Origin: Bacteroides ovatus
Lineage (GTDB): Bacteria; Bacteroidota; Bacteroidia; Bacteroidales; Bacteroidaceae
Assembly (NCBI RefSeq): GCF_001314995.1
Contig: NZ_CP012938.1
Location: 3,844,001-3,908,000, forward strand
Direction: 5' to 3'
DNA length: 64,000 nucleotides
Shown here: piece after piece, positions 37,371-46,190 of the stretch
Layout: each line of letters opens with the position of its first letter
Numbering within the stretch: the stretch's first letter is position 1
Notes under the pieces: model-generated
Told to the model about the DNA's origin: nothing
Seen by the model: the letters and a program-made list of their open reading frames with translations, nothing else
The model's database searches: none
Translations under genes and position numbers: made by a program

Positions 37371-38597
37371 TTATTTCTTTATTTCAATACCAATTTTATC
37401 TTTTAAAATATCTTTTTTATAACGAAGCAAAGCTTCCACATAATAGTAATCAGCGTAAGTCAACGGTACATCCACTTCTTTCTTTTTGGGCTTGTTACCT
37501 ACAGAGTGTTTTAATATAAAATCACAGTTTGTCCCCGGTTCTGCCAAATACTTAGAAGACGACAAATTTCTTAGCTGTGTCTCCGCTACGGATAAACATT
37601 CCTTAGAAAAGCGTCCTTTAGTATATTGGCTCAACTCAATCAAAGCGGATGCAATCACCGCTCCGGCAGAAGCATCACGCGGTGTGTCAGGAATATCAGG
37701 ATCATCAAAATCCCAATAAGGAATCTTATCCTCCGGCAATTGCGGATGATTTATGATAAATTTAGCTACTTGTATGGCATGTTCCAAATATTTCTTCTCT
37801 TTTGTTTCACGATACATCATTACATAACCATACAGTGCCCAACCTTGCCCGCGAGACCAGTCCGAATCATCGGCATATCCTTGATAAGTACCTTTGTGAT
37901 CCGGCTTCCCAGTTATTGTATCATAAGATACGACATGATAACAACTATAATCCGGACGGAAATGATTCTTCATTGTAATATCCGCATGAGAACGTGCTAT
38001 GGAAGCAAAATCCGAATGTTCCGAATTTTTAGATGCCCATAATAATAATTCCAGATTCATCATATTATCAATGATAACCGGATACTGCCAAGTTTTTCTA
38101 TTCCAGGATTTAATACAACCAGTTACCGGATTAAAACGTGTACTTAACGACTGCGCCCCTTGTAACATTACCTGCTTATATTCTTCATTACCGGTCAAAC
38201 GCCATCCATTACCATAACTGCAATAAAGAATAAAACCTACATCATGATTACTGGTAGTAAATTGTTGTTTTTCCAGCCGCCTGGTATAATCTTCAGCATA
38301 CATCTTTAATGAGACATCACCATTCGCTTCATACAAATACCATAATACTCCAGGGAAAAAGCCACTTGTCCATGCCCCTGCATTCGATGTTATAAACGCT
38401 CCCCTTTTACCTATGGTACGAGGAAGTTCATCTTTCTGCCCTAGTAATTTCTCCGCCATCTGTTTAGACTGCACAATAGCCGTATTCAATCCTTTATCTA
38501 TAATAGTACGCATTTCTTTTCTATTATCCTTACCCGAAACAGAGCTACACAAAGAAAAGAAAATAGCAAAAGTAACAATCAAAAATCTTATTCTCAT
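37371..38597 (-). CDS. GH88 unsaturated uronyl hydrolase
   Basis: The 408-residue product has a signal peptide and the (alpha/alpha)6 barrel of GH88. The two catalytic Asp motifs are visible: SNHDVGFILYCSYGNGWRLT (about residue 118) and VIIDNMMNLELLLWAS (about 175). DDSDWSRGQGWALYGY is the conserved active-site stretch shared with GH105. These enzymes hydrolyse the unsaturated uronic acid left by a lyase. GH88 members usually favour unsaturated glucuronic acid, while GH105 (also in this locus) takes unsaturated galacturonic acid. A GlcA-decorated side chain, arabinogalactan-like, is the suggested target; that is inference. It is the third gene of the four-gene operon. Confidence 0.87.
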   Translation of the reverse strand: MRIRFLIVTFAIFFSLCSSVSGKDNRKEMRTIIDKGLNTAIVQSKQMAEKLLGQKDELPRTIGKRGAFITSNAGAWTSGFFPGVLWYLYEANGDVSLKMYAEDYTRRLEKQQFTTSNHDVGFILYCSYGNGWRLTGNEEYKQVMLQGAQSLSTRFNPVTGCIKSWNRKTWQYPVIIDNMMNLELLLWASKNSEHSDFASIARSHADITMKNHFRPDYSCYHVVSYDTITGKPDHKGTYQGYADDSDWSRGQGWALYGYVMMYRETKEKKYLEHAIQVAKFIINHPQLPEDKIPYWDFDDPDIPDTPRDASAGAVIASALIELSQYTKGRFSKECLSVAETQLRNLSSSKYLAEPGTNCDFILKHSVGNKPKKKEVDVPLTYADYYYVEALLRYKKDILKDKIGIEIKK

Positions 38598-38632
38598 AGT
38601 TCAATTTATTATTTTTATAGTTTACATAAGAG

Positions 38633-39850
38633 TTAATCTCTCAATGCATGGTCAATAGGAACTTCTGCATCACTACCCCATATTTTTAACGAAGTCCATT
38701 CTTCCGGCCCACTACTCCAGAATTCATCCATAGCATCAAGCCCTAAAGGCAAAAAAACTAAAGTGCACATATACAAACTTCCTGTAGAAACATACTTCTC
38801 CGCCAAACGAGGCTGATGACCACAAAACCCCAATGTAAGCCATCCGTCTTTATCATACGTTCCTTTCACGAGTTGTCGTTTCATTGCTTTTGTCAAAGCA
38901 CAACGCACCTGTGCCGGTTTAATTTCCTTCGGCAATTTCTTCATCAATGAGACTTGTGCCAATGCATGAAATGCCCCTAAACGATAAGCGATAGAACGTC
39001 CGACAGGTGGATAAGTCCCGTCCGGGCCGATCATTCTTTCCTGTTGTTCAGCAAAACGCACAAAACGCCTCAACTGTGTATCATAAAAATCGGCACCTTC
39101 TGCTCCACGACGTTTCAATACATCCAATATATCCATCATCATCGGTTGAATGACAAAACTATTATAATAGTCCATATGCAAACGATGTCCATCACCATAC
39201 CACCCATCACCTTTATACCACTCTTTATGTTTTTGTAAAGCATAGGTAACAGGTTTCATATTACATTCTCCTGTGAACTCTAATAAAGCAACCTCAATCA
39301 TAGCCGAAAACATTAACCAATTCTTGTCCGGTGCCTTAAAATGCCGGGATGCCTTCAGTTCCTTTATCAACCGCTGCTTGGTGATAGTATCCAAGCGAGT
39401 CCAAACCTGATCTTTTGAACGAAGCAATCCTTCCGCTACGTATGCAGCATCAACTAACTTCTGACTGTAAGGTCTATCAAAAGGCATATAATCAGGAGAT
39501 TCCGGATCAACAGCATTAGCCAAAGACTTAACTACCAAATCAATATATTTAAAACGCAACTTTCCCTCTTCCGTTTTATCAACCGGAAGATTAAGCCATG
39601 GTGCAATTCCAGCAAATGAACGTCCTAATGCTTCCAAATGAGTCACATCTTTTCTATCATTACCAGTATTCAACCCGTCACGCGTCTCTACTGGCATATT
39701 CTTTCTTAATGTATTCCGGCTCAGATTCGTATAAATGGGATCCACCATTTTAATCATTGTTTTCACCCAATATTCACGTTCTCCCCCCGGCTTAGAGAAG
39801 ACCAAAAGCGGAAATAACAATAAACACAAAAGAAAAATTCTCCTATTCAT
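38633..39850 (-). CDS. DUF2264 family protein (GH154-type, putative uronic acid hydrolase)
   Basis: The 405-residue product has a signal peptide (LLVFSKPGG) and matches the DUF2264 pattern: REYWVKTMIKMVDPIYTNLS, LEALGRSFAGIAPWL, DKNWLMFSAMIEVALL, WYKGDGWYGDGHRLHMDYYNSFVI and GPDGTYPPVGRSIAYRLGAF. It is an alpha-barrel. From memory, DUF2264 proteins were later placed in CAZy family GH154 with beta-glucuronidase activity; I cannot check this here. Together with GH88 next door it points to glucuronic acid on the target glycan. It lies 47 bases after the double esterase gene and 35 before GH88. Confidence 0.8.
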   Translation of the reverse strand: MNRRIFLLCLLLFPLLVFSKPGGEREYWVKTMIKMVDPIYTNLSRNTLRKNMPVETRDGLNTGNDRKDVTHLEALGRSFAGIAPWLNLPVDKTEEGKLRFKYIDLVVKSLANAVDPESPDYMPFDRPYSQKLVDAAYVAEGLLRSKDQVWTRLDTITKQRLIKELKASRHFKAPDKNWLMFSAMIEVALLEFTGECNMKPVTYALQKHKEWYKGDGWYGDGHRLHMDYYNSFVIQPMMMDILDVLKRRGAEGADFYDTQLRRFVRFAEQQERMIGPDGTYPPVGRSIAYRLGAFHALAQVSLMKKLPKEIKPAQVRCALTKAMKRQLVKGTYDKDGWLTLGFCGHQPRLAEKYVSTGSLYMCTLVFLPLGLDAMDEFWSSGPEEWTSLKIWGSDAEVPIDHALRD

Positions 39851-39897
39851 AGTATAATAATATTTGGGATTACAGTTTCTTTTCTGACTTTCGACAC

Positions 39898-41538
39898 CTA
39901 TCTCTTACTCAAAATATGAGAAAGTATTTTTGACGCCACAATCTCCTGCCCGGGCTCTGCCATGTGTACACCATCTTTAGCATAATAATCAAGTACTCCC
40001 AACAGCGGCTGATGGATATTAACGACATCAAAGCCCTGCTTTAAGGCCATAGTCTCAAGTTCCGGAACCAAACGTGCCAATCTCTTACCTGAATCCTGAT
40101 ATTTGGGACTAACATTTTCATCCCTCAAAGGTGGTGGAGTCACATAAATAAATTTGGTCTTGCCACTCCTACACAACTTATGCTTCTTAATTTTAGCCAA
40201 AAGAACCTTTAGATTTTCTGAAACTTCTCTTTGCCTTGAATCAAACATTTTTTTAGAATCATTTGTACCCAAGCATACGATAATATAATCATAACGTTTC
40301 TTCTCAACCTGTGCCTTATCCAAATATGCATCTATATTTTTGAGTGCATTAAGACGTTCTCTTCCATTATTATCAAACCCAATAGTCCTACCACTCTCAG
40401 AGAGATTAACAATATTTGATTCAGGCATCATCTTTTTCAACTGATCGACCCATCCACCTTTATTTTGACCATTCGAGTCTCCAATAGCCAATATATTACA
40501 TTTCAAATCCGTCACAGTATGATTATAAGGCAGCAAACTTAAAGCTTGAGAAATCTGCTCATGCCTTCCTTCAAAAACCGTCAATTGTATATTTTCATAT
40601 TTACGAAGTAAATGAACTTTACGATCATATAACATCTGATTCTTCTCATATTCAGGATTCATGCGCTTTCCTAAAAGTCCAAGCATTTCTTCAGGGGATA
40701 TCAGATCGGAGTCCGACAAAGATTTCTCCATAATTTCTTTCATATCCGAACTCCCATATTTCAACTCTCCAACCAGTCTATTATACATATTTAAAGAATG
40801 AGTGATGGGAACAGAACCTTTATAACCGTCATGGATACCTGTGTATATATACAATCTCGAATTCTTCCGCTTCTCTATCGGGAAATCTTGTCTCAAAGGC
40901 GAACGAAGAATAGCGGTTTCTTTATTAAAGGTCTTTTTATCAAGAGATACAACACTTAGAATATCTTCCGCATATCTTGATCCTCTTCCTACACATTCCC
41001 AATACCAGGCTTCAATATCTGAAATTGGAACCCATGCAGAGAATGATTTCACAGGGTATTCTATATTCATGAAAGCGGCTAACGTAGCAAAGCCACCTCC
41101 TGATACCCCTATTATATGTACCTCCTCTGGATTAGCATTAGTATGCTTCAATGCATACTGAATGGCATCTTCAATATCCCCCAAAGCCAACGGACTCCCC
41201 ATTGACGAAGGTGTCCTGTTAGCTCCCCTGAAATCAGGATGAATATAATTCCAGTCACGCGCCAATATCTCTTTAGCTAAAGGATCAGTCTGATTGTAAT
41301 AACCGCTCCAGGTATGCAGACTTACGATCAAAGGCTGTGATACCTTGCTAGTCGACTTGTACATAAATGCCTTCTGAACTTCTCCATCTTTAGTGGAAGG
41401 AATCTCTACCTTCTGAAATGCCGGATCCCATTTTCTTTTTGAGGTATTGTCCCAAGCCGGTTCTTTCTGCGCAAAGAGCAGAACAAAGCAACTGGCACAA
41501 AAGAACAATGTAATTGCAATCTTTTTCATGGTTATCAT
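39898..41538 (-). CDS. Two-domain esterase: alpha/beta hydrolase fused to SGNH hydrolase
   Basis: After a signal peptide (to FAQ, about residue 24) the N-terminal part (25-335) is an alpha/beta hydrolase of the prolyl-oligopeptidase-like esterase type: nucleophile GVSGGG (S146), Asp in GIHDGYKGS (D237) and His in FEGRHEQI (H326). The C-terminal part (about 345-546) is an SGNH hydrolase: IGDSNGQNKGGW (S355), LGTNDSKK (N426) and the DGVH motif (D522, H525). All expected catalytic residues appear intact in both. Such a protein could remove two kinds of ester, for example acetyl and feruloyl or methyl, from pectin. The substrates are not readable from sequence. It is the first gene of a four-gene operon behind promoter D. 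An alternative start is the ATG three codons in. Confidence 0.85.
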   Translation of the reverse strand: MITMKKIAITLFFCASCFVLLFAQKEPAWDNTSKRKWDPAFQKVEIPSTKDGEVQKAFMYKSTSKVSQPLIVSLHTWSGYYNQTDPLAKEILARDWNYIHPDFRGANRTPSSMGSPLALGDIEDAIQYALKHTNANPEEVHIIGVSGGGFATLAAFMNIEYPVKSFSAWVPISDIEAWYWECVGRGSRYAEDILSVVSLDKKTFNKETAILRSPLRQDFPIEKRKNSRLYIYTGIHDGYKGSVPITHSLNMYNRLVGELKYGSSDMKEIMEKSLSDSDLISPEEMLGLLGKRMNPEYEKNQMLYDRKVHLLRKYENIQLTVFEGRHEQISQALSLLPYNHTVTDLKCNILAIGDSNGQNKGGWVDQLKKMMPESNIVNLSESGRTIGFDNNGRERLNALKNIDAYLDKAQVEKKRYDYIIVCLGTNDSKKMFDSRQREVSENLKVLLAKIKKHKLCRSGKTKFIYVTPPPLRDENVSPKYQDSGKRLARLVPELETMALKQGFDVVNIHQPLLGVLDYYAKDGVHMAEPGQEIVASKILSHILSKR

Positions 41539-41589
41539 ATCTTTGAGATATTTTTATTTGGTCTATTATCGAATCAATATTCTACATGG

Positions 41590-41634
41590 CAAAAGTAGAG
41601 CTATTGAAGAATCCAAGTATGTAATCCAGTACAA
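41590..41634 (-). promoter_or_regulatory. Promoter and operator of the four-gene esterase-GH2 operon (promoter D)
   Basis: On the minus strand TGTACTG (41633-41627) is followed by 29 bases and the perfect -7 box TACTTTTG (41597-41590). It is divergent from promoter A, whose upstream element begins 36 bases away. Confidence 0.75.
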
Positions 41635-41668
41635 ATAAATAGAATTAAATCCTATCAAGAGCAAAAGC

Positions 41669-41731
41669 GTACAAGAAAATATGTTTTTGTACAGAGCTAC
41701 AAATTTGAATCTATATAAACCTCTTTCTTTG
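41669..41731 (+). promoter_or_regulatory. Promoter and operator of the GH28 gene (promoter A)
   Basis: GTACAA (41669-41674) and TGTACAG (41688-41694) put two GTAC cores 20 bases apart, a spacing expected for a two-site AraC-type target. The -7 box TTTCTTTG (41724-41731) follows after 29 bases. The whole stretch reappears before the GH95 gene. Confidence 0.75.
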
Positions 41732-41763
41732 CAACCAGAAATATTTTTAATTTTAATATCATG
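41669..41763 (+). repeat. Promoter-leader repeat, copy 1 (matches 43550-43644)
   Basis: From the GTACAA element through the -7 box and leader to the ATG, this stretch aligns with the one before GH95 with about four-fifths identity and two single-base gaps. The coding sequences that follow are unrelated (GH28 and GH95), so a promoter was duplicated without its gene. Confidence 0.75.
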
Positions 41764-43395
41764 AGAATTTCGTATAAACCGTATTTACTTCCTACTCTGA
41801 TATTCAGCTTTATGCTTCTATCTTGCCAATCAAATGCAGGATTAGAAACTATTATCACAGTTGAACAAGTCGGAGCAGCAGCCACACCGGACAAAATCGT
41901 ACCTATTGAAGGAGCACCTTTTGAGATTCCACAACTGAAAAGACCCGTTTTCCCGGACTTTACTATTAACATAGAAGAGAAAGGGGCAAAAACAAACATT
42001 CCTATCACTTCTATTGTAAATCAAACAATTGAAGAAATTTCCCAAAAAGGTGGCGGAACCGTTATCATACCTAAAGGAAAATGGAAATCCGGACGCATCG
42101 TTCTAAAAAGTAATGTCAACCTGCACCTCGCAGAAGGTTCTGAAATCGAATTTCCGGGGAATGCAGAAGATTATCTGCCTGCCGTGTTCACCCGTCATGA
42201 AGGAATCGAGATCATGGGCTCCGGTTCATTCATCTATGCCAACGGTGAGGATAATATAGCCATTACAGGAAAAGGAGTTATTTACGGCCCTTCACTGGAT
42301 GCCGAAATCAGACAGCGCCCTAATGGTAATACGGTAGTAGAAAAAGATATTCTGAATAATGCTCCGGTAGAAAAAAGAGTATTCGATGGTATGGACGGAA
42401 GAGGCTTCTATAAGCCTAAAACGATATCTCCGATTAACTGCACCAATGTTTTGATTGAAGGAATTACGATGGAACGCAGTACTTTCTGGAATGTTTGTCC
42501 GATTTATTGTGAAAATGTAATTATACGGGGAATTACCGTAAATTCAATAGGAATCCCCAGTGGTGACGGCATAGACATCGAATCCTGCAAGAATGTTCTT
42601 ATAGAGTATTGCACGCTGAATTGCGGAGACGATTGCTTCACTTTGAAAGCAGGGCGGGCAGAGGATGGATTACGGGTTGGGAAGCCTACAGAAAACGTTG
42701 TAATCCGTTACTCCCTGGCTCAACAAGGGCATGGCGGAGTTACTTGCGGAAGCGAGACAGCCGGTGGTGTTAAGAATGTATATGTCCACGATTGTGTCTT
42801 TGACGGCACTCAAATCGGTATACGCTTTAAAACACGCCGTAACCGTGCAGGTGGAGTTAATGATGCTTTATACGAGAAAATCCGCATGATTAATGTAGGA
42901 GAAGCCTTTAAATGGGATTTACTGGGCAGCAAACGTTATGTAGGGGAACTCGCCGAACGCTATCCGCCAAGAGCTGTCAATAAGCTGACTCCGACTATCA
43001 AAGATATTCATATCAAGAATTTCATTGTAGAATCAGCCGAGAAAATTCTAAGTGTAAACGGGATTCCTGAAATTCCATGCAGTAATGTATTAATAGAAAA
43101 CGGCAAGATTATCAGCAAAAAACTAATTGGCGCTTTAAACGATGTAGACGGATTCACTTTCAGAAATCTGGATATTTACGCAGAAGATAATAAAATCAAT
43201 ATATTGGACGGCCGGAATATTTTATTCGATGACGTAACCTTTGCTGTTCCACACGGGGAAATACTCACAAACATCAAAGGAGACAAATCTCAGAATATTT
43301 TTATTCAAAACGGAGAATCCCGGACAGAGTGTTCTATGGAGAAACCGATTAAAGTGGAAAAACTTAGCCAAGCTCTGCCAAAATCCAGGAAATAG
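41761..43395 (+). CDS. GH28 polygalacturonase-type hydrolase, lipoprotein
   Basis: The start MRISYKPYLLPTLIFSFMLL leads to a lipobox (MLLSC). The rest is a right-handed beta-helix with all GH28 motifs: GDGIDIESC (D269, D272), the catalytic GDDCF (D290, D291), QGHGG and IRFKTRR. The starting DxGAxxxxxxxxT pattern is present as EKGAKTNIPITSIVNQ. GH28 enzymes remove galacturonic acid by inversion, either from homogalacturonan or from the non-reducing end of RG-I fragments. In an RG-I locus the exo-acting role, after GH106 removes rhamnose, is the likelier. It is transcribed alone and ends at a good terminator. Confidence 0.92.
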   Translation: MRISYKPYLLPTLIFSFMLLSCQSNAGLETIITVEQVGAAATPDKIVPIEGAPFEIPQLKRPVFPDFTINIEEKGAKTNIPITSIVNQTIEEISQKGGGTVIIPKGKWKSGRIVLKSNVNLHLAEGSEIEFPGNAEDYLPAVFTRHEGIEIMGSGSFIYANGEDNIAITGKGVIYGPSLDAEIRQRPNGNTVVEKDILNNAPVEKRVFDGMDGRGFYKPKTISPINCTNVLIEGITMERSTFWNVCPIYCENVIIRGITVNSIGIPSGDGIDIESCKNVLIEYCTLNCGDDCFTLKAGRAEDGLRVGKPTENVVIRYSLAQQGHGGVTCGSETAGGVKNVYVHDCVFDGTQIGIRFKTRRNRAGGVNDALYEKIRMINVGEAFKWDLLGSKRYVGELAERYPPRAVNKLTPTIKDIHIKNFIVESAEKILSVNGIPEIPCSNVLIENGKIISKKLIGALNDVDGFTFRNLDIYAEDNKINILDGRNILFDDVTFAVPHGEILTNIKGDKSQNIFIQNGESRTECSMEKPIKVEKLSQALPKSRK

Positions 43396-43445
43396 ATTCA
43401 ATAGGTATTAATAATACAAAGGTTTTTGATTAGTTAGTTAAAAAA

Positions 43446-43485
43446 GGCTGTCTCAACAATGCAGAAAAAAATGAGACAGCCTTTT
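43446..43485 (+). terminator. Intrinsic terminator of the GH28 gene
   Basis: GGCTGTCTCA (43446-43455) pairs with TGAGACAGCC (43472-43481), followed by TTTT. It lies 51 bases after the GH28 stop and separates it from the GH95 promoter. Confidence 0.85.
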
Positions 43486-43549
43486 CTATTATGAGCTTAT
43501 TCAAATTTTGCTCGATTTGAATCCTAAATAATATAAAAGAATAAATAAT

Positions 43550-43613
43550 GTACAAGAAGATATATTTCTGTACTGAACTACATAATTAAATCTATATAAA
43601 ACCACTTTCTTTG
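43550..43613 (+). promoter_or_regulatory. Promoter and operator of the GH95 gene (promoter B)
   Basis: GTACAA (43550-43555) and TGTACTG (43569-43575) have GTAC cores 20 bases apart, as in promoter A. The -7 box TTTCTTTG (43606-43613) follows after 30 bases, one more than in the other promoters. Confidence 0.72.
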
Positions 43614-43644
43614 TAACTGGAAATGTTTTAATTCAAATACCATG
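43550..43644 (+). repeat. Promoter-leader repeat, copy 2 (matches 41669-41763)
   Basis: This is the second copy of the promoter and leader described for GH28. The ATG at 43642 falls at the same place as the GH28 ATG, which decides the start chosen for GH95 over the in-frame ATG at 43669. Confidence 0.75.
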
Positions 43645-46029
43645 AAAATAATCATTATAAAAAACATTATGAAATACCATTTCAGCACCCTGCTATTTTT
43701 ACTCTTTACTTTCAGTATATCGGCACAACAGAAAGTTCCAGCAAATAACATTATTCCTATGGATCATAGTGTAAGGCCACAAGAGAAACTCACACTATGG
43801 TATGACCAGCCATCAGACAACTGGATGGATCTTTCACTTCCTATCGGTAACGGGCAACTGGGAGCTATGATCTTCGGTGGCATCGGATGCGACGAAATAC
43901 AGTTTAATGAAAAAACCGTATGGACCGGACGTCCTAACGGCATTGAGAAAAAAGCCAACTACGGTGAATATCGTAACTTCGGCAACCTCTACATCAGCCA
44001 TCGCGGAATTAAAACAGATACAAAGATCACCGACTACCGTCGCTGGCTGGATATACGTAATGCTGTAGCCGGTATGACTTACTCTATTGACGGAGTCCGA
44101 TATGACCGCGAATACATAGCTTCATCTCCCGACGGAATGATTGCTGTGATGCTACGTGCTTCGGGAAAGGAGAAAATCAATGTAGATCTGCTACTGAAAG
44201 ATGGCAATACCGATTACAACGGAACAGCATCGGGCACAAAAATCGACAAAGGAAACATGACTTTTAAAGGTAAACTAACCTATCTTTCCTATTATTGCCG
44301 GGTAGCAGTCACTCCATACGGCAAGAAAGCCAAAGTGAGTATCAATGATTCGGCACTTACCATAACCAAAGCCGACTCCCTGCTCGTTTTGTTGTCAGGT
44401 GGTACTAACTACAGTACTGAAACTGCCAACTATCGCACCAATGAATCAGTACTCCATCAACGCATTGACGACATCATAAACAAAGCCTTAGCCAAAAACT
44501 ATACCACACTGAAAACACGTCAGCAGAAAAGCCACCGTATGCTTTTCGACCGCTGCCAGTTGTCTATCACACCCGACGACTGTAACACCAAACCGACACC
44601 GCAGCTTGTAGCTGACTATAATAAGACAGATTCATCGTATCTGGATAACCACTTCCTCGAAGAGCTCTATTTCAATTATGGTCGTTACCTGCTTATAAGT
44701 TGCGCCCAAGGCATAGCTTTACCTAGCAATTTACAAGGCATATGGAACTATAGCAACAGCGCTGTATGGCACTGCGACATACATGCTAATATCAATGTAC
44801 AGATGAACTACTGGCCCGCAGAAGTCACCAATCTCAGTGAACTGCACAACAATTTGCTCGACTATATCTATAACGAAGCCCTCATACATACACAATGGCG
44901 CGACAATGTAAATACCGTATTACGTTCAGCTAACAAAAATGAGAATCAGAAGCCGGGTGGATTCTTCTGTTCCACGGCTAACAACATTTTTGGTGGCGGC
45001 ACAGAATGGAAGTTACAGGAATATGCTGTAGTCAACGCCTGGTACTGCCTGCACTTCTACGAGCACTGGCTCTATACGGGGGATAAGACATTCCTTCGTG
45101 AAAAAGCATTACCCGTAATGCTTAGTGCTGTAGAGTTCTGGAAGAACCGTCTTATACGTGATGAAAACGACGGCAAATGGATTTGTCCGCGAGAATTCAG
45201 TCCGGAACAAGGGCCGACGGGCAAGGTGACAGCCCATGCACAACAATTGGTAAAGTCCCTCTTTAGTAACACCTTGAAAGCTTGCAAAGCTTTGGACAAA
45301 GACTGTCCGCTGAGAGCAGAAGAGTTAGAAGTCATCAATGACTATCACAACAATATCGATGACGGCCTTTATACGGAAATCGTCAACAAAGCAGATGGTG
45401 AGTTGTTACTGAAAGAGTGGAAATATGCCGGTCAGGATTCTATCGGCAGTCTGACCCATCGACATGTATCGCACCTCTTTGCCCTCTATCCTTTAAATGA
45501 GATAGATAAGACGAGCAATGACAGTATTTATCAAGCCGCATTACGTTCACTGAAATGGCGCGGTCCGCAAGCTACCGGATGGGCTATCAGCTGGAAAATG
45601 AACTTATGGGCACGTGCACAAGATGGTGGCTATGCTCGCAGACTACTAAAAAGTGCCTTGCACCATAGTACCCATTACCAAATGAAAGCTTCAACAAGTA
45701 GTCCGGGCGGGATATATAACAACTTATTTGACGCCCATCCGCCATTTCAAATAGATGGTAACTTTGGTACTACGGCAGGTATTGCCGAAATGCTCATGCA
45801 AAGCCATGCCGGCTACATACATCTACTCCCCGCATTACCACCCGACTGGACAAAAGGTAGTGTAAAAGGACTGAAAGCACGCGGTGGTTATGAAATCTCA
45901 ATAGACTGGAAAGACGGCAAAGTCACTCATACTACCATAAAGTCTCCAAAAGACGATGAAGTCGACATCCTGATAAACGGACAGCTTCATCACTTAGTTT
46001 TAAAAGCCGGAATTACCACCCAACTCTGA
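43642..46029 (+). CDS. GH95 family enzyme (alpha-L-fucosidase or alpha-L-galactosidase)
   Basis: The 795-residue product has a signal peptide and the GH95 layout: N-terminal beta-sandwich ([29 protein letters not shown]), a linker, then an (alpha/alpha)6 barrel with [27 protein letters not shown] and the acidic stretch [14 protein letters not shown], and the end block [22 protein letters not shown]95 enzymes invert and release L-fucose or L-galactose from glycans such as xyloglucan or pectin side chains. The residue pattern does not let me choose. The short upstream ATG is preferred because the leader aligns with that of GH28. It is monocistronic, with a hairpin 66 bases after the stop. Confidence 0.9.
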   Translation: MKIIIIKNIMKYHFSTLLFLLFTFSISAQQKVPANNIIPMDHSVRPQEKLTLWYDQPSDNWMDLSLPIGNGQLGAMIFGGIGCDEIQFNEKTVWTGRPNGIEKKANYGEYRNFGNLYISHRGIKTDTKITDYRRWLDIRNAVAGMTYSIDGVRYDREYIASSPDGMIAVMLRASGKEKINVDLLLKDGNTDYNGTASGTKIDKGNMTFKGKLTYLSYYCRVAVTPYGKKAKVSINDSALTITKADSLLVLLSGGTNYSTETANYRTNESVLHQRIDDIINKALAKNYTTLKTRQQKSHRMLFDRCQLSITPDDCNTKPTPQLVADYNKTDSSYLDNHFLEELYFNYGRYLLISCAQGIALPSNLQGIWNYSNSAVWHCDIHANINVQMNYWPAEVTNLSELHNNLLDYIYNEALIHTQWRDNVNTVLRSANKNENQKPGGFFCSTANNIFGGGTEWKLQEYAVVNAWYCLHFYEHWLYTGDKTFLREKALPVMLSAVEFWKNRLIRDENDGKWICPREFSPEQGPTGKVTAHAQQLVKSLFSNTLKACKALDKDCPLRAEELEVINDYHNNIDDGLYTEIVNKADGELLLKEWKYAGQDSIGSLTHRHVSHLFALYPLNEIDKTSNDSIYQAALRSLKWRGPQATGWAISWKMNLWARAQDGGYARRLLKSALHHSTHYQMKASTSSPGGIYNNLFDAHPPFQIDGNFGTTAGIAEMLMQSHAGYIHLLPALPPDWTKGSVKGLKARGGYEISIDWKDGKVTHTTIKSPKDDEVDILINGQLHHLVLKAGITTQL

Positions 46030-46094
46030 TAGTTTTTGTCAAAGCATATATTTATCTTTTATAAAAGAGCCAAGAAAGTATCTAGTAATGAAAC

Positions 46095-46130
46095 GCCCTC
46101 TAAAAGTTTATAATCTAACTTTTAGAGGGC
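46095..46130. terminator. Shared hairpin between the convergent GH95 and GH2 genes
   Basis: GCCCTCTAAAAGT (46095-46107) pairs perfectly with ACTTTTAGAGGGC (46118-46130), a 13-bp stem. The T-tract is weak on both sides (ACATTCTTTT on plus), but the position between two convergent stops supports a terminator. Confidence 0.7.
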
Positions 46131-46190
46131 ACATTCTTTTCTCTATCAAATGGATATAAGTAATAAACGATTCTTATCACTAACTCTAAA

